The notes: generated by a model not told the origin, from the letters alone. A DNA stretch of 64,000 bases from Sphingomonas sp. Leaf208 (GCF_001421415.1 NZ_LMKH01000036.1:10611-74610); one strand, 5' to 3'. Counted from the first letter of the stretch, positions 19,315 to 27,830 are shown. Numbers and translations: made by a program.

Positions 19315-19331
19315 AGGCGAATCGAATCTTC

Positions 19332-19427
19332 GTCATGCCGGACTTGTTCCGGCATCCACTGTTCCGTTTGATCATCGGCGGTTGATTCGCTGCGCGGTGG
19401 ACCCCGGAACAAGTCCGGGGTGACGGA
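19332..19427. repeat. Palindromic element, family D
   Basis: GTCATGCCGGACTTGTTCCGG and CCGGAACAAGTCCGGGGTGAC form long complementary arms around a loop of about 35 nt. It lies between hspQ and the rplU promoter. Confidence 0.85.
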
Positions 19428-19475
19428 GTGGCGGTGATTGCCCTACCTAAACCACCCTTTCCCGCCCCTTCGCGG

Positions 19476-19504
19476 TTGACAACTCTCCCCCCCTCGCTTA
19501 GCTG
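19476..19504 (+). promoter_or_regulatory. Candidate sigma-70 promoter of rplU-rpmA
   Basis: A perfect -35 TTGACA at 19476-19481 is followed after 16-17 bp by TTAGCT/TAGCTG as a plausible -10. It lies about 65 bp before the rplU start codon. Confidence 0.55.
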
Positions 19505-19567
19505 CCCGGCTTCTTCCGGCGGACCCTGCGTTCGTGGGATACACGTATTTGGAAAGTGACAAGGGCC

Positions 19568-19912
19568 ATGTTCGCAGTCGTGCGCACGGGCGGCAAGCAG
19601 TATCGCGTCGCCGCCGGAGATAAGATCGTCATCGAGAAGATCGAGGGCGATGCAGGTGCGTCGGTGACGCTGGGTGACGTTCTGCTGGCGGGCGAAGGCT
19701 CCGAGCTGCGGTCCGTCGAGGGCTTCGTCGTCGCTGCAGAGATCATCGCGCAGGCGAAGGCGGACAAGGTCATCGTCTTTAAGAAGCGTCGTCGTCATAA
19801 CTATCGTCGTAAGAACGGCCATCGCCAGCAGCATACGATCCTGAAGATCGTGTCCGTGGGTGGCCAGACCGCCAAGCAGACCGAGGCTGATGCCCCGGCC
19901 GCTCAGGCATAA
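19568..19912 (+). CDS. rplU: 50S ribosomal protein L21
   Basis: A large-subunit ribosomal protein binding 23S rRNA. The 114 residues begin with the L21 signature MFAVVRTGGKQYRVAAGDKI and contain KKRRRHNYRRKNGHRQ, the basic rRNA-binding loop. ATG 19568 is the family start. It is 13 bp upstream of rpmA, the standard rplU-rpmA operon. Confidence 0.97.
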   Translation: MFAVVRTGGKQYRVAAGDKIVIEKIEGDAGASVTLGDVLLAGEGSELRSVEGFVVAAEIIAQAKADKVIVFKKRRRHNYRRKNGHRQQHTILKIVSVGGQTAKQTEADAPAAQA

Positions 19913-19925
19913 GGAGTAGCTTCAG

Positions 19926-20216
19926 ATGGCACATAAGAAAGCAGGCGGCTCTTCGCGCAACGGTCGCGATTCGGCCGGTCGTCGCCTAGGCGTCAAGAAG
20001 TTCGGTGGCCAGGCGTGCGTCGCCGGCAACATTCTCGTGCGTCAGCGCGGGACGAAGTTCTATCCGGGCACGAACGTCGGCATCGGTACCGACCATACGC
20101 TGTTCGCGCTGGTCGATGGCCGCGTTGTGTTCAGCCAGGGCAAACTCGGGCGCAAGTTCTGCTCGGTCGAGCTGGCAGCGAACGATACTGCCGACATGGC
20201 AGCAGCAGCCGAATAA
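19926..20216 (+). CDS. rpmA: 50S ribosomal protein L27
   Basis: A 96-residue L27 whose N-terminus (AHKKAGGSSRNGRDS) reaches the peptidyl-transferase centre; there is no cleavable Firmicute-type prefix. The typical motif GGQACVAGNILVRQRGTKFYPG follows. Acidic/Ala C-terminal tail. Second gene of rplU-rpmA and followed by a terminator. Confidence 0.97.
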   Translation: MAHKKAGGSSRNGRDSAGRRLGVKKFGGQACVAGNILVRQRGTKFYPGTNVGIGTDHTLFALVDGRVVFSQGKLGRKFCSVELAANDTADMAAAAE

Positions 20217-20279
20217 CATCGGGTAACCATCCGGGTTGCCCACCAGGGTGACCCGGGTCGCGAAAGCGAACCTGAACAA

Positions 20280-20309
20280 GGGAGACGGGTCACCCCGGCT
20301 CCCTTTTTT
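20280..20309 (+). terminator. Rho-independent terminator of rplU-rpmA
   Basis: GGGAG-A-CGGG, loop TCAC, CCCG-G-CTCCC followed by six T residues, 64 bp after the rpmA stop. Confidence 0.85.
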
Positions 20310-20390
20310 ATTGCTCCCTCCACGCGGCTGTCGCGGTCCCGTCATCCCGACGTGGCATGCGCGCAGCCAATGACGCGATAGGAGAGAGCC

Positions 20391-20936
20391 GTGTTCGCGC
20401 GCACCAAGAGACTGACATTGCGGCCGGGTTGGCCGGAAGATGCGCCTGCACTGGCGCGGGCGATCGGCCATGAGTCGGTGGTCGCCAAGCTGGCGCGGGC
20501 GCCCTGGCCGTATGCGCTGGGCGATGCCGAGGCGTTCCTGGCGCAGCCGCGTGGGCCACACGACCCCCATTTCATGATCGAGACGATGGAAGCGGGTGCG
20601 CCGCGACTGGTCGGTGGGATCGGTATCCGCGCGGCGGATGCGGGGCATGAACTCGGCTATTGGCTGGCACCTGACGCGTGGGGTCGCGGGTATGCGACCG
20701 AGGCTGGCGAGGCGGTGGTGGCGATGGCGCGGCATGCGCTTGGTTTGCGGCGGCTGGATGCGTTTCATTTCGTGGACAACCCGGCGTCGGGGCGAGTGCT
20801 GGCGAAGCTTGGGTTTCGGCCTACGGGGCGGGTCGAGGCTCGGACTTCTCGGGGGCGTGGTGGGGAAGCGCCTGCGGTGATGTTCGAGTTGAATCTGGAT
20901 GACGATCGATGTGCGCCGATGCCTTTGGCGGCGTGA
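20391..20936 (+). CDS. GNAT-family N-acetyltransferase
   Basis: A 181-residue RimJ/RimL-type acetyltransferase. The core acetyl-CoA motif is in ELGYWLAPDAWGRGYATEAGEAVV (about residues 86-109), and GLRRLDAFHFVDNPASGRVLAKLGF is the usual strand-helix following it. The GTG start follows AGGAGAG. The upstream rpmA terminator isolates it from the ribosomal genes. Substrate unknown. Confidence 0.86.
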   Translation: MFARTKRLTLRPGWPEDAPALARAIGHESVVAKLARAPWPYALGDAEAFLAQPRGPHDPHFMIETMEAGAPRLVGGIGIRAADAGHELGYWLAPDAWGRGYATEAGEAVVAMARHALGLRRLDAFHFVDNPASGRVLAKLGFRPTGRVEARTSRGRGGEAPAVMFELNLDDDRCAPMPLAA

Positions 20937-20966
20937 TTCGGAGATTCGCTACCCTTTAAAGGTACG

Positions 20967-21070
20967 CCACCCCGGCGAAGGCCGGGGCCCAGTTGGGAGA
21001 CATGGCTAACGAAGTGCGTTGCTTCGTTACTGCAACCTTTCCAACTGGGCCCCGGCCTTCGCCGGGGTGG
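20967..21070. repeat. Palindromic element, family A
   Basis: Arms CCACCCCGGCGAAGGCCGGG and CCCCGGCCTTCGCCGGGGTGG flank a loop with GCTTCGTTACTGC, very close to the loop of the copy at 13832. Confidence 0.9.
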
Positions 21071-21107
21071 GGCCTTAGTTTAGGCGAGCAGTTGCTCTGC
21101 ACTAACT

Positions 21108-21185
21108 GTTCCCCCGCGAAGGCGGGGGTCCAGGAATCACGGGCGGTGTCGTTTGGTATCCTGGGCCCCCGCCTTCGCGGGAGAA
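21108..21185. repeat. Palindromic element, family B
   Basis: TGTTCCCCCGCGAAGGCGGG and CCCCCGCCTTCGCGGGAGAA around a loop of about 25 nt. It lies 35 bp past the hydrolase stop codon, which is on the opposite strand. Confidence 0.88.
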
Positions 21186-21219
21186 CTAGGAGAGGGGGAA
21201 GAAGCCTGGAGTCCGGGGC

Positions 21220-22101
21220 TCAGGCCACCGCTACCACCTGTTTCGCAACCGGCAGCACAGCCGCCTCATACTCGCTCTCCGCCAAGCCGATCAGCGCTCG
21301 ATCGTCGTGCTTCCACGGGTGGAACCCAGGCAGGAAATACGCCGCCCAGACGCCCGCGATCTTGCGCGCCATCCCCGGATTGCCGAACGCATACCACGCC
21401 ATCCGCGCCCACACGCGAGGTCCGGTCAGGCCATCCTGCCGCAACAGTTCCGCCATCCCCCGTGCACGCCCGGTGAAGAACCGCCATGTCGTGATCAGCA
21501 TCACCAGCGACTTCACCCGCCAGCGCGTGAAGCGCGGCCAGTCCCGCGTTGCGTGCAACCACGTGTCATACGCGACGCCCTTGTGCTCAATCTCCTCGGC
21601 TGCGTGCCACAGCCAGAGCGCCGCCGCCTGCTGGTCGCCGCCCGCGAGATGTTTCGGATTCGCGATCAGTTCGTGCGCCAGCATCGCGGTGAAATGCTCG
21701 AGCGCGGTGGTCGCGGCGAGGCTCGCGATCTCCGGACGCCCCTTGGTCAGCGCCAGCGCCGCGTCGACGTCCACGATCAGCGGCGCGACGTCGTAGCCCT
21801 GGTCGGTGACGTGGCGGTTGAACGCGACGTGCTCACGCGTGTGGATCACCTCCTGCTTGATGAAGGCGTTGATCTCGGCGTGGAGTTTCGGCGGCGTGCC
21901 TTCGCGGAACTTCCGGACGCTGTCGACGAAATAGCCCTCGCCCTTCGGAAACGTCACCGACAGCGCGTTGTAGAACGCGGTCGCTACGGAATCGTCGTTC
22001 AGCCACCAGCGGCGAACCGCGGCACCGCGGCCGAAGCGGCGGTCGCGCGGGGTGATCGTCAGATCGGCAGGCGTGGTTGCTTTCGCCACGGAAACCTCCA
22101 A
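21220..22101 (-). CDS. Predicted metal-dependent hydrolase (PF10118)
   Basis: A 293-residue protein of the PF10118 'metal-dependent hydrolase' family, ferritin-like in helix content. Candidate metal ligands are in HAEINAFIKQEVIHTREH (about residues 74-91), EHFTAMLAHEL and WHAAEEIEHKGVAYD. No enzyme activity is established for the family. It is transcribed divergently from a TetR regulator, with a dyad between the genes, so it is likely the regulator's target. Confidence 0.8.
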   Translation of the reverse strand: MEVSVAKATTPADLTITPRDRRFGRGAAVRRWWLNDDSVATAFYNALSVTFPKGEGYFVDSVRKFREGTPPKLHAEINAFIKQEVIHTREHVAFNRHVTDQGYDVAPLIVDVDAALALTKGRPEIASLAATTALEHFTAMLAHELIANPKHLAGGDQQAAALWLWHAAEEIEHKGVAYDTWLHATRDWPRFTRWRVKSLVMLITTWRFFTGRARGMAELLRQDGLTGPRVWARMAWYAFGNPGMARKIAGVWAAYFLPGFHPWKHDDRALIGLAESEYEAAVLPVAKQVVAVA

Positions 22102-22122
22102 ACAGGGATGAACACTCGTTAC

Positions 22123-22136
22123 TTACATTGATGTAA
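22123..22136. promoter_or_regulatory. Candidate TetR operator
   Basis: A perfect inverted repeat TTACAT-TG-ATGTAA lies in the 51-bp gap between the divergent hydrolase and TetR genes, in the usual place for autoregulation by TetR proteins. Confidence 0.5.
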
Positions 22137-22152
22137 ATAGGTTTTCCGGTCC

Positions 22153-22752
22153 GTGACGTCAACACCGCGCAAGCGCCTCTCCCCCACCGAATCGCGTGAA
22201 GCCGCCGTCGAGGCCGCGCGAGCCCTGCTTGTCGAGAGCGGCCCCAGCGCTGTCACGCTAAAGGCCGTGGCAGGCCGCGTCGGACGAACGCATGCCAATC
22301 TGCTCCACCATTTCGGCTCGGCGGAGGCGCTGCATACCGCGCTGATCACGCGGATGGCGGCGGACATCGTCGGGACGATCGGTGCCGCGGTGCTGCGCGT
22401 GCGGGCGGGCGAGCTCGATCCGCGCGAGGTGGTAGAGATGACCTTCGACGCGTTCGGCAAGGGCGGCGCGGGGGCGCTGGCGAGCTGGATGATCCTGTCG
22501 GGCAATACCAATGCGCTCGATCCGATCCTGACCGCGATCCACGATCTGGTCGACGAACTGGCGGAGGGTGACATGCCCGGCGATCAGCCGATCCAGGAGC
22601 AGACGCTGACGCTGGTGCTGATGGCACTCGGCGATGCGCTGATGGGGGCACCGATGGCGCGCGCGCTGGGGCTGCCGGTCGGCAAGGCGCGCGAACTGGC
22701 GCTCGACGCACTGCTCGCCAGCAAGGACGCCGCCGCCCCTCCCCGCTGCTGA
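22153..22752 (+). CDS. TetR/AcrR-family transcriptional regulator
   Basis: A 199-residue repressor-type protein. The N-terminal helix-turn-helix (about residues 12-60) contains ALLVESGPSAVTLKAVAGRVGRT and NLLHHFGSAEAL, which fits the TetR consensus; the C-terminal ligand domain is variable. The GTG at 22153 is the start best placed for a complete HTH. Probably controls the divergent PF10118 gene and itself. Confidence 0.88.
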   Translation: MTSTPRKRLSPTESREAAVEAARALLVESGPSAVTLKAVAGRVGRTHANLLHHFGSAEALHTALITRMAADIVGTIGAAVLRVRAGELDPREVVEMTFDAFGKGGAGALASWMILSGNTNALDPILTAIHDLVDELAEGDMPGDQPIQEQTLTLVLMALGDALMGAPMARALGLPVGKARELALDALLASKDAAAPPRC

Positions 22753-22830
22753 GCGCATCGGATCGGGGCACGAATCGCGAGCCGAATCGCGGAGGGTGGA
22801 GATTTTCGCCAATTTCGCTATGGGGCGGCG

Positions 22831-23877
22831 ATGCATTTTCTAGACCAAGCCAAGATCTACGTACGTTCGGGCGAGGGCGGCCCCGGTGCCGTCAGCTTCC
22901 GCCGCGAGAAATATATCGAATATGGCGGCCCCGATGGCGGCAATGGCGGCAAGGGCGGCGACATCGTGTTCGAATGCATCGCCGGCCTGAACACGCTGAT
23001 CGACTTCCGCTACACGCAGCATTTCCGCGCGCCACGCGGCTCGGGTGGTTCGGGTTCGAACCGCACCGGCGCAGGCGGCAAGGATCTCGTCATCCGCGTT
23101 CCGCTCGGCACGCAGGTGCTCTCGGAGGACAAGGAAGAGGTGCTGATCGACTTCACCGAGGTCGGCCAGCGTGAAGTGCTGTTCCGCGGCGGCGACGGCG
23201 GGCGCGGCAACGCAAGCTACAAGACCTCGACCAACCGCACCCCGCGCCAGCACGGCACCGGCTGGCCGTTCGGCGAGGCGTGGGTCTGGCTGCGGCTGAA
23301 GCTGCTCGCCGATGCGGGCCTCGTCGGCTTGCCGAATGCGGGCAAGTCGACCTTCATCAACCAGGTGACGAACGCGCAGGCCAAGGTCGGCGAATATGCC
23401 TTCACGACGACGCGGCCGCAGCTGGGCGTGGTGCGTCACAAGCAGCGCGAGTTCGTGGTCGCGGATATTCCGGGGCTGATCCAGGGTGCTGCCGAAGGTG
23501 CGGGTATCGGCGATCGGTTCCTCGGGCATATCGAGCGGTGCCGGGTGCTGTTGCATCTGGTCGATGCGAACGACCGCGACGTGGCCGAGTCGTACCGGAT
23601 CGTGCGCGACGAGCTGGAGAATTACGGCGAGGGGCTCACCGACAAGAAGGTGATCATCGCCCTGAACAAGATCGACATGCTCGATCCGGAACTGATCGCG
23701 GCGCTGTCGGCGGAGCTGGCGGAAGCCAGCGGTGCCGAGGTGATGGCGATTTCGGGGGCGAGCGGCGCTGGTATCGAGGCGGTGCTGGACCAGCTGATCG
23801 AGGCGATCGGGCCGGCTCCGGGCGCGGCGAAGGAACTGGAAGAAGGCGAAGTGCCGGTCGCATGGTCGCCGCTCTGA
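22831..23877 (+). CDS. obgE: Obg-family GTPase (ObgE/CgtA)
   Basis: An essential ribosome-associated GTPase linked to 50S assembly and stress signalling. The 348-residue protein has the Gly-rich Obg domain (residues 1-158, with repeated GGxGG segments), then the G domain: G1 GLPNAGKST, G3 DIPGL, G4 NKID. It lacks the long C-terminal extension found in some species. Upstream of proB on the same strand, with two palindromic elements between. Confidence 0.96.
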   Translation: MHFLDQAKIYVRSGEGGPGAVSFRREKYIEYGGPDGGNGGKGGDIVFECIAGLNTLIDFRYTQHFRAPRGSGGSGSNRTGAGGKDLVIRVPLGTQVLSEDKEEVLIDFTEVGQREVLFRGGDGGRGNASYKTSTNRTPRQHGTGWPFGEAWVWLRLKLLADAGLVGLPNAGKSTFINQVTNAQAKVGEYAFTTTRPQLGVVRHKQREFVVADIPGLIQGAAEGAGIGDRFLGHIERCRVLLHLVDANDRDVAESYRIVRDELENYGEGLTDKKVIIALNKIDMLDPELIAALSAELAEASGAEVMAISGASGAGIEAVLDQLIEAIGPAPGAAKELEEGEVPVAWSPL

Positions 23878-23890
23878 CGTCTTGCTTAGC

Positions 23891-23915
23891 CTTCTCCCCT
23901 GCGGGGAGAGGGTTG
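23891..23915. repeat. Half palindromic element, family C-like
   Basis: CCTTCTCCCCTGCGGGGAGAGG, a self-complementary arm like the left arm of the copy at 43965. It is 14 bp after obgE; no matching right arm follows. Confidence 0.6.
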
Positions 23916-23926
23916 GCTTTCGATTT

Positions 23927-24022
23927 CTCCCCTTCCGCTTGCGGGAGGGGTCGGGGGAGGGCTTTCTTGCCGACAGGTCACGCCCGCCCCTCCCCTAACC
24001 CCTCCCGCAAGCGGGAGGGGAA
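23927..24022. repeat. Palindromic element, family C, abutting proB
   Basis: Left arm CTCCCCTTCCGCTTGCGGGA with GGGGTCGGGGGAGGG; right arm CCCTCCCCTAACCCCTCCCG with CAAGCGGGAGGGG. The right arm ends 4-7 bp before the proB start codons, so its purine-rich tail occupies the Shine-Dalgarno position. Confidence 0.9.
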
Positions 24023-24025
24023 TGC

Positions 24026-25126
24026 GTGATGTTTCCGCCTTCGTCTTGCTCGCGGCTGATCGTGAAGATCGGCTCGGCGTTGCTGGTAGATCCCGATGGG
24101 AGCGTTCGGCGGGAGTGGCTTACGGGGCTGGTCGCCGACATTGCCGCTCGGACTGGTGAAGGCCAGCAGGTCGCGATCGTGTCGTCTGGCGCGATTGCCT
24201 TGGGCGCGCGACGGCTTCGTCTCCCAAAGGGTGGCCGCGCAAGTCTTGAAGACGCGCAGGCCGCAGCTGCCACTGGTCAGATCGCGCTCAGCCAAGTCTG
24301 GGCCGAACTGCTCGCCGCGCAGGGGCTTAACGCGGCGCAGATCCTCGTCACGCTGGACGATCTCGAAGACCGCCGCCGCTATCTCAACGCCGCCGCGACG
24401 CTCAACCGGTTGTTGTCGCTGAAGGTCGTTCCCGTCATCAACGAGAACGACAGCGTCGCGACCGAGGAAATCCGGTTCGGTGACAATGACCGCCTCGCCG
24501 CCCGCGTCGCGCAGGCCGCCGGCGCGCAGGGCGTGATCCTGCTGTCCGACGTCGATGGGCTCTACACCGCCAATCCGCATGTCGATCCGTCCGCGACGCA
24601 TATTGCTAGCGTGCCGCGGATCGATGCGGTTGCGGGGATGGCGGACGATGGGTCGGGCTCGGGGATGGGTTCGGGTGGGATGGCCTCGAAGATCGCCGCG
24701 GCGCGGATCGCGACGGGTGCGGGCATTCCACTGGCGATCGCTTCGGGGCGGATCGAGCATCCGCTCTCCACCCCTGCCCGCCACACGATCTTTACGGCCG
24801 AGCGGACGGCATCTGCGCGGAAGGCTTGGTTGGCAGGCGGGCTGACCGCGAAGGGGGCGATCCATGTCGATGCGGGAGCTGCGGCAGCGCTTGGACGGGG
24901 GCGGAGTTTGCTGGCGACTGGGGCCACTCGGATCGACGGGGGTTTCGCGCGCGGTGATCTGGTGACGATCGAGGGGCCTGCCGGGACTGTCGCACGGGGC
25001 CTTGCGGAATATGATGCGGCGGATACCGCGCGCCTGCTTGGTCGACATAGCGACGATCATGCGGCCATCCTTGGCTACGCGCCTCGGTCTGCGCTGGTGC
25101 ATCGCAATCATCTGGCGCTCGTATGA
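24026..25126 (+). CDS. proB: Glutamate 5-kinase
   Basis: First step of proline synthesis, phosphorylating glutamate. The 366-residue protein has an N-terminal amino-acid-kinase domain (LIVKIGSALLVD, VSSGAIALGARRL, INENDSVATEEIRFGDND) and a C-terminal PUA domain (about residues 277-355). The start is GTG 24026 or ATG 24029. The only candidate ribosome site is GGGAGGGG from the end of a palindromic element. Downstream of obgE, a common arrangement. Confidence 0.94.
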   Translation: MMFPPSSCSRLIVKIGSALLVDPDGSVRREWLTGLVADIAARTGEGQQVAIVSSGAIALGARRLRLPKGGRASLEDAQAAAATGQIALSQVWAELLAAQGLNAAQILVTLDDLEDRRRYLNAAATLNRLLSLKVVPVINENDSVATEEIRFGDNDRLAARVAQAAGAQGVILLSDVDGLYTANPHVDPSATHIASVPRIDAVAGMADDGSGSGMGSGGMASKIAAARIATGAGIPLAIASGRIEHPLSTPARHTIFTAERTASARKAWLAGGLTAKGAIHVDAGAAAALGRGRSLLATGATRIDGGFARGDLVTIEGPAGTVARGLAEYDAADTARLLGRHSDDHAAILGYAPRSALVHRNHLALV

Positions 25127-25138
25127 CCGGCCGCGCCT

Positions 25139-25193
25139 TGTTCACCCGCGAAGGCGGGTGTCCAGTCTGGGCATCCGCCTTCGCGGGTGAACA
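25139..25193. repeat. Palindromic element, family B
   Basis: GTTCACCCGCGAAGGCGGGT and ATCCGCCTTCGCGGGTGAAC with a CCAGTCTGGG centre, between proB and the ceramide cluster. Confidence 0.9.
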
Positions 25194-25223
25194 TACTTTT
25201 ACTGCCACCTCGGGAGCGGCGTC

Positions 25224-26123
25224 TTGATCCTGGCCATCACCGGCGGCACCGGGTTCGTCGGCAGCCACCTGATCGATCATGCGCTCGAGACCGGGCACAC
25301 CGTCCGCGCGCTCGCGCGGAAGCCGCAGGCCAAGCGCATCGGCGTGACCTGGATCGAAGGCGCGCTGGATCGCCCGAAGAGCCTCGCGACCTTGGTCGAA
25401 GGCGCGGACGTGGTGATCCACGTCGCGGGAGTCGTCAACGCGCCCGACCGGGCAAGCTTCGTCAAGGGCAACGTCGCCGGCACCGAAGGCATCCTCCAGG
25501 CTACGAAACATGCGGGAATCCGCCGATTCGTCCACGTCTCCTCGCTTGCCGCACGCGAGCCGACGCTGTCGAACTATGGCTGGTCGAAGGCCGAGGCGGA
25601 AACGCGTGTGCAGACGTCGGGGCTGGAGTGGACGATCGTCCGCCCGCCCGCGATCTTTGGTCCGCGCGATCTTGATATCCTCGATCTCTTCAAGGCGGCA
25701 CGGTCCGGCTATCTGCCGATGCCGCCGGCCGGCACGCGCGTCTCGTTGCTGTACGTCGAGGATTTGACCGCGCTGCTGCTCGCGCTCGCCGAGACCGCCG
25801 ATGCGCCGTCGATCATGGAGCCCGACGACGGGGTGCCGAACGGCTGGGACAACCGCGATTTCGCGCGCGAGATCGGCGTGGCGGTCGGCAAGCCGGTCAA
25901 GGTGTTCTCGACACCCCGCGCGCTCCTGAAGCTCGCCTCCGCCGCCGACCGGCTCGTCCGGCGTCGCAAGGCCAAGCTGACGCGCGACCGGGTGAGCTAT
26001 TTCTGCCACCCCGACTGGGTCTCGCACAAGCCGCCTCCGGCTGCGCTGTGGACGCCGTCCGTCCCGACTCCGCAGGCACTCGCGCAAACCGCGGCGTGGT
26101 ATCGCGCCGCCGGGCTGTTATAG
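25224..26123 (+). CDS. cerR: NAD(P)-dependent epimerase/dehydratase, likely ceramide reductase
   Basis: An extended short-chain dehydrogenase of 299 residues. The nucleotide-binding motif is ITGGTGFVGSHL (residues 5-16); the catalytic Tyr-x3-Lys is YGWSK near residue 115; the VHVSSLAARE serine precedes it. It lies directly upstream of an acyl carrier protein and serine palmitoyltransferase. In Caulobacter the corresponding gene of this family (cerR) encodes the reductase of bacterial ceramide synthesis, so the same role is inferred. TTG start after GGGAG. Generic SDR function remains possible. Confidence 0.78.
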   Translation: MILAITGGTGFVGSHLIDHALETGHTVRALARKPQAKRIGVTWIEGALDRPKSLATLVEGADVVIHVAGVVNAPDRASFVKGNVAGTEGILQATKHAGIRRFVHVSSLAAREPTLSNYGWSKAEAETRVQTSGLEWTIVRPPAIFGPRDLDILDLFKAARSGYLPMPPAGTRVSLLYVEDLTALLLALAETADAPSIMEPDDGVPNGWDNRDFAREIGVAVGKPVKVFSTPRALLKLASAADRLVRRRKAKLTRDRVSYFCHPDWVSHKPPPAALWTPSVPTPQALAQTAAWYRAAGLL

Positions 26124-26181
26124 CGCCGAAAAGCCGCCGCAATTTCCTGTCAGGGATTGTTGCGACACCGAAGGGAATAGC

Positions 26182-26427
26182 ATGAGCGACCGTCAGCAGA
26201 TCTACGACACCGTCACCGCGCAGATCGAGCCGTTCAACAGGAAGGGCGTCGCGCTCGCCGATGCGACGACGTTCCAGGGCGACCTGGAATGGGACAGCCT
26301 GACCGTCATGGATTTCGTCGCCGCGATCGAGGACGAATTCGACATCATCATCACGATGAACATGCAGGCCGAGATCGAGACGGTCGGCCAGCTGGTCGAC
26401 GCGGTCGCGAAGTTGAAGCAGGACTAA
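26182..26427 (+). CDS. Acyl carrier protein of the sphingolipid cluster
   Basis: An 81-residue acidic acyl carrier protein with the phosphopantetheine attachment serine in WDSLTVMDFVAAIEDEF (near residue 38). It differs from the housekeeping AcpP in sequence and in sitting between cerR and spt. The inferred role is to present the acyl chain to serine palmitoyltransferase, as for the dedicated ACP beside spt in sphingolipid-producing bacteria. It is 58 bp downstream of cerR. Confidence 0.88.
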   Translation: MSDRQQIYDTVTAQIEPFNRKGVALADATTFQGDLEWDSLTVMDFVAAIEDEFDIIITMNMQAEIETVGQLVDAVAKLKQD

Positions 26428-26437
26428 TCAAAAATAT

Positions 26438-26543
26438 CCCGTTCGTGGTGAGTAGGGACTGAGCATGGCGAAGGCCCGTATCGAACCACCTGCCCTTCGA
26501 TACGCGTCTTCGTCTTCGCTCAGCCGCTACTCAGGACGAACGG
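26438..26543. repeat. Palindromic element, family F
   Basis: CCGTTCGTGGTGAGTAGGGA near one end and CTACTCAGGACGAACGG near the other, with an internal inverted pair CGTATCGAA/TTCGATACG. A second copy is at 44583. It lies between the ACP gene and spt, inside the presumed operon. Confidence 0.8.
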
Positions 26544-26559
26544 AAATTTTCAAGGCCGA

Positions 26560-27828
26560 ATGACGATGACCGAAGCCGCCACCACCGCCCACGCCCTCCC
26601 CGTCGACGCTCCGGAGGTCGCCCCCGAACGCGACCTGATGTCGAAATTCGACGCGCTGATCGCCGAACGCGAGGCGCTGATCGCCAGTGGCGTGCGCAAT
26701 CCGTTCGCGATCGTGATGGACGAGGTGAAGGGCCCGACGCAGGCGGTGATCCGCGGCAAGGACACGATCCTGCTCGGCACCTACAATTACATGGGCATGA
26801 CGTTCGACCCCGACGTCATCCAGGCGGGCAAGGACGCGCTCGACGCGTTCGGGTCGGGGACCAACGGCAGCCGGATGCTCAACGGCACGTTCCACGATCA
26901 TATCGACGTCGAACAGGCGCTCCGCGAATTCTACGACATGACCGGCGCGATCGTGTTCTCGACCGGGTACATGGCCAATCTCGGGATCATCTCGACGCTC
27001 GCCGGCAAGGGCGAATTCGTCATCCTCGACGCCGACAGCCACGCGTCGATCTACGACGGCTGCAAGCAGGGCAACGCCGAGATCGTCCGCTTCCGCCACA
27101 ACGACGTCAACGATCTCGACAAGCGGCTCGGCCGCCTGCCGAAGGAAGCGGGCAAGCTGGTGGTGCTCGAAGGCGTCTATTCGATGCTCGGCGACATCGC
27201 GCCGCTGAAGGAGATGGTCGCGGTCGCCAAGAAGCATGGCTGCATGGTGCTGGTCGACGAGGCGCATTCGATGGGGTTCTTCGGCCCCAACGGGCGCGGC
27301 GTGTACGAGGAGATGGGGCTGACCGACGAGGTCGATTTCGTCGTCGGCACCTTCTCGAAGTCGGTCGGCACGGTCGGCGGGTTCGTCGTGTCGAACCATC
27401 CGAAGTTCGAGATGGTGCGGTTCGCCTGCCGCCCGTACATCTTCACCGCGTCGCTCCCCCCCTCGGTGGTCGCGACCGCCGCGACCTCGATCCGCAAGCT
27501 GATGACCGCGCACGACAAGCGCGCGCAGCTCTGGAAGAACGCGCGCCGGCTGCACGGCGGACTGAAGGCGATGGGGTTCAAGCTCGGAACCGAGACGTCC
27601 GATTCGGCGATCATCGCGGTGATCCTCACCGACCAGGAACAGGCGATCGCGATCTGGCAGTCGCTGCTCGAGGGCGGTCTGTACGTGAACATGGCGCGCC
27701 CGCCCGCGACGCCAGCGGGGACGTTCCTGCTGCGATGCTCGCTGTGCGCGGAACATACCGACGAGCAGATCACGACGATCCTCGGGATGTTCGAGACCGC
27801 TGGCCGCGCCGTCGGCGTGATCGGCTGA
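26560..27828 (+). CDS. spt: Serine palmitoyltransferase
   Basis: PLP-dependent alpha-oxoamine synthase condensing serine with an acyl thioester to 3-ketosphinganine, the committed step of sphingolipid synthesis. The 422-residue protein shows GTNGSRMLNGT, the PLP-stacking histidine in DADSHASIYDG, LVDEAHSMG, and the PLP lysine in TFSKSVGTVGGF. Homology alone could fit KBL or BioF, but the adjacent ACP and CerR-like genes support SPT. The soluble bacterial form has no membrane helix. Confidence 0.92.
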   Translation: MTMTEAATTAHALPVDAPEVAPERDLMSKFDALIAEREALIASGVRNPFAIVMDEVKGPTQAVIRGKDTILLGTYNYMGMTFDPDVIQAGKDALDAFGSGTNGSRMLNGTFHDHIDVEQALREFYDMTGAIVFSTGYMANLGIISTLAGKGEFVILDADSHASIYDGCKQGNAEIVRFRHNDVNDLDKRLGRLPKEAGKLVVLEGVYSMLGDIAPLKEMVAVAKKHGCMVLVDEAHSMGFFGPNGRGVYEEMGLTDEVDFVVGTFSKSVGTVGGFVVSNHPKFEMVRFACRPYIFTASLPPSVVATAATSIRKLMTAHDKRAQLWKNARRLHGGLKAMGFKLGTETSDSAIIAVILTDQEQAIAIWQSLLEGGLYVNMARPPATPAGTFLLRCSLCAEHTDEQITTILGMFETAGRAVGVIG

Positions 27829-27830
27829 CG

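Noticed and set aside
24026..25126. The family C element before proB as a proline riboswitch or leader
   Set aside because: The same element occurs at unrelated loci (36228, 40288), so it is a repeat rather than a gene-specific leader, though it may still affect translation.
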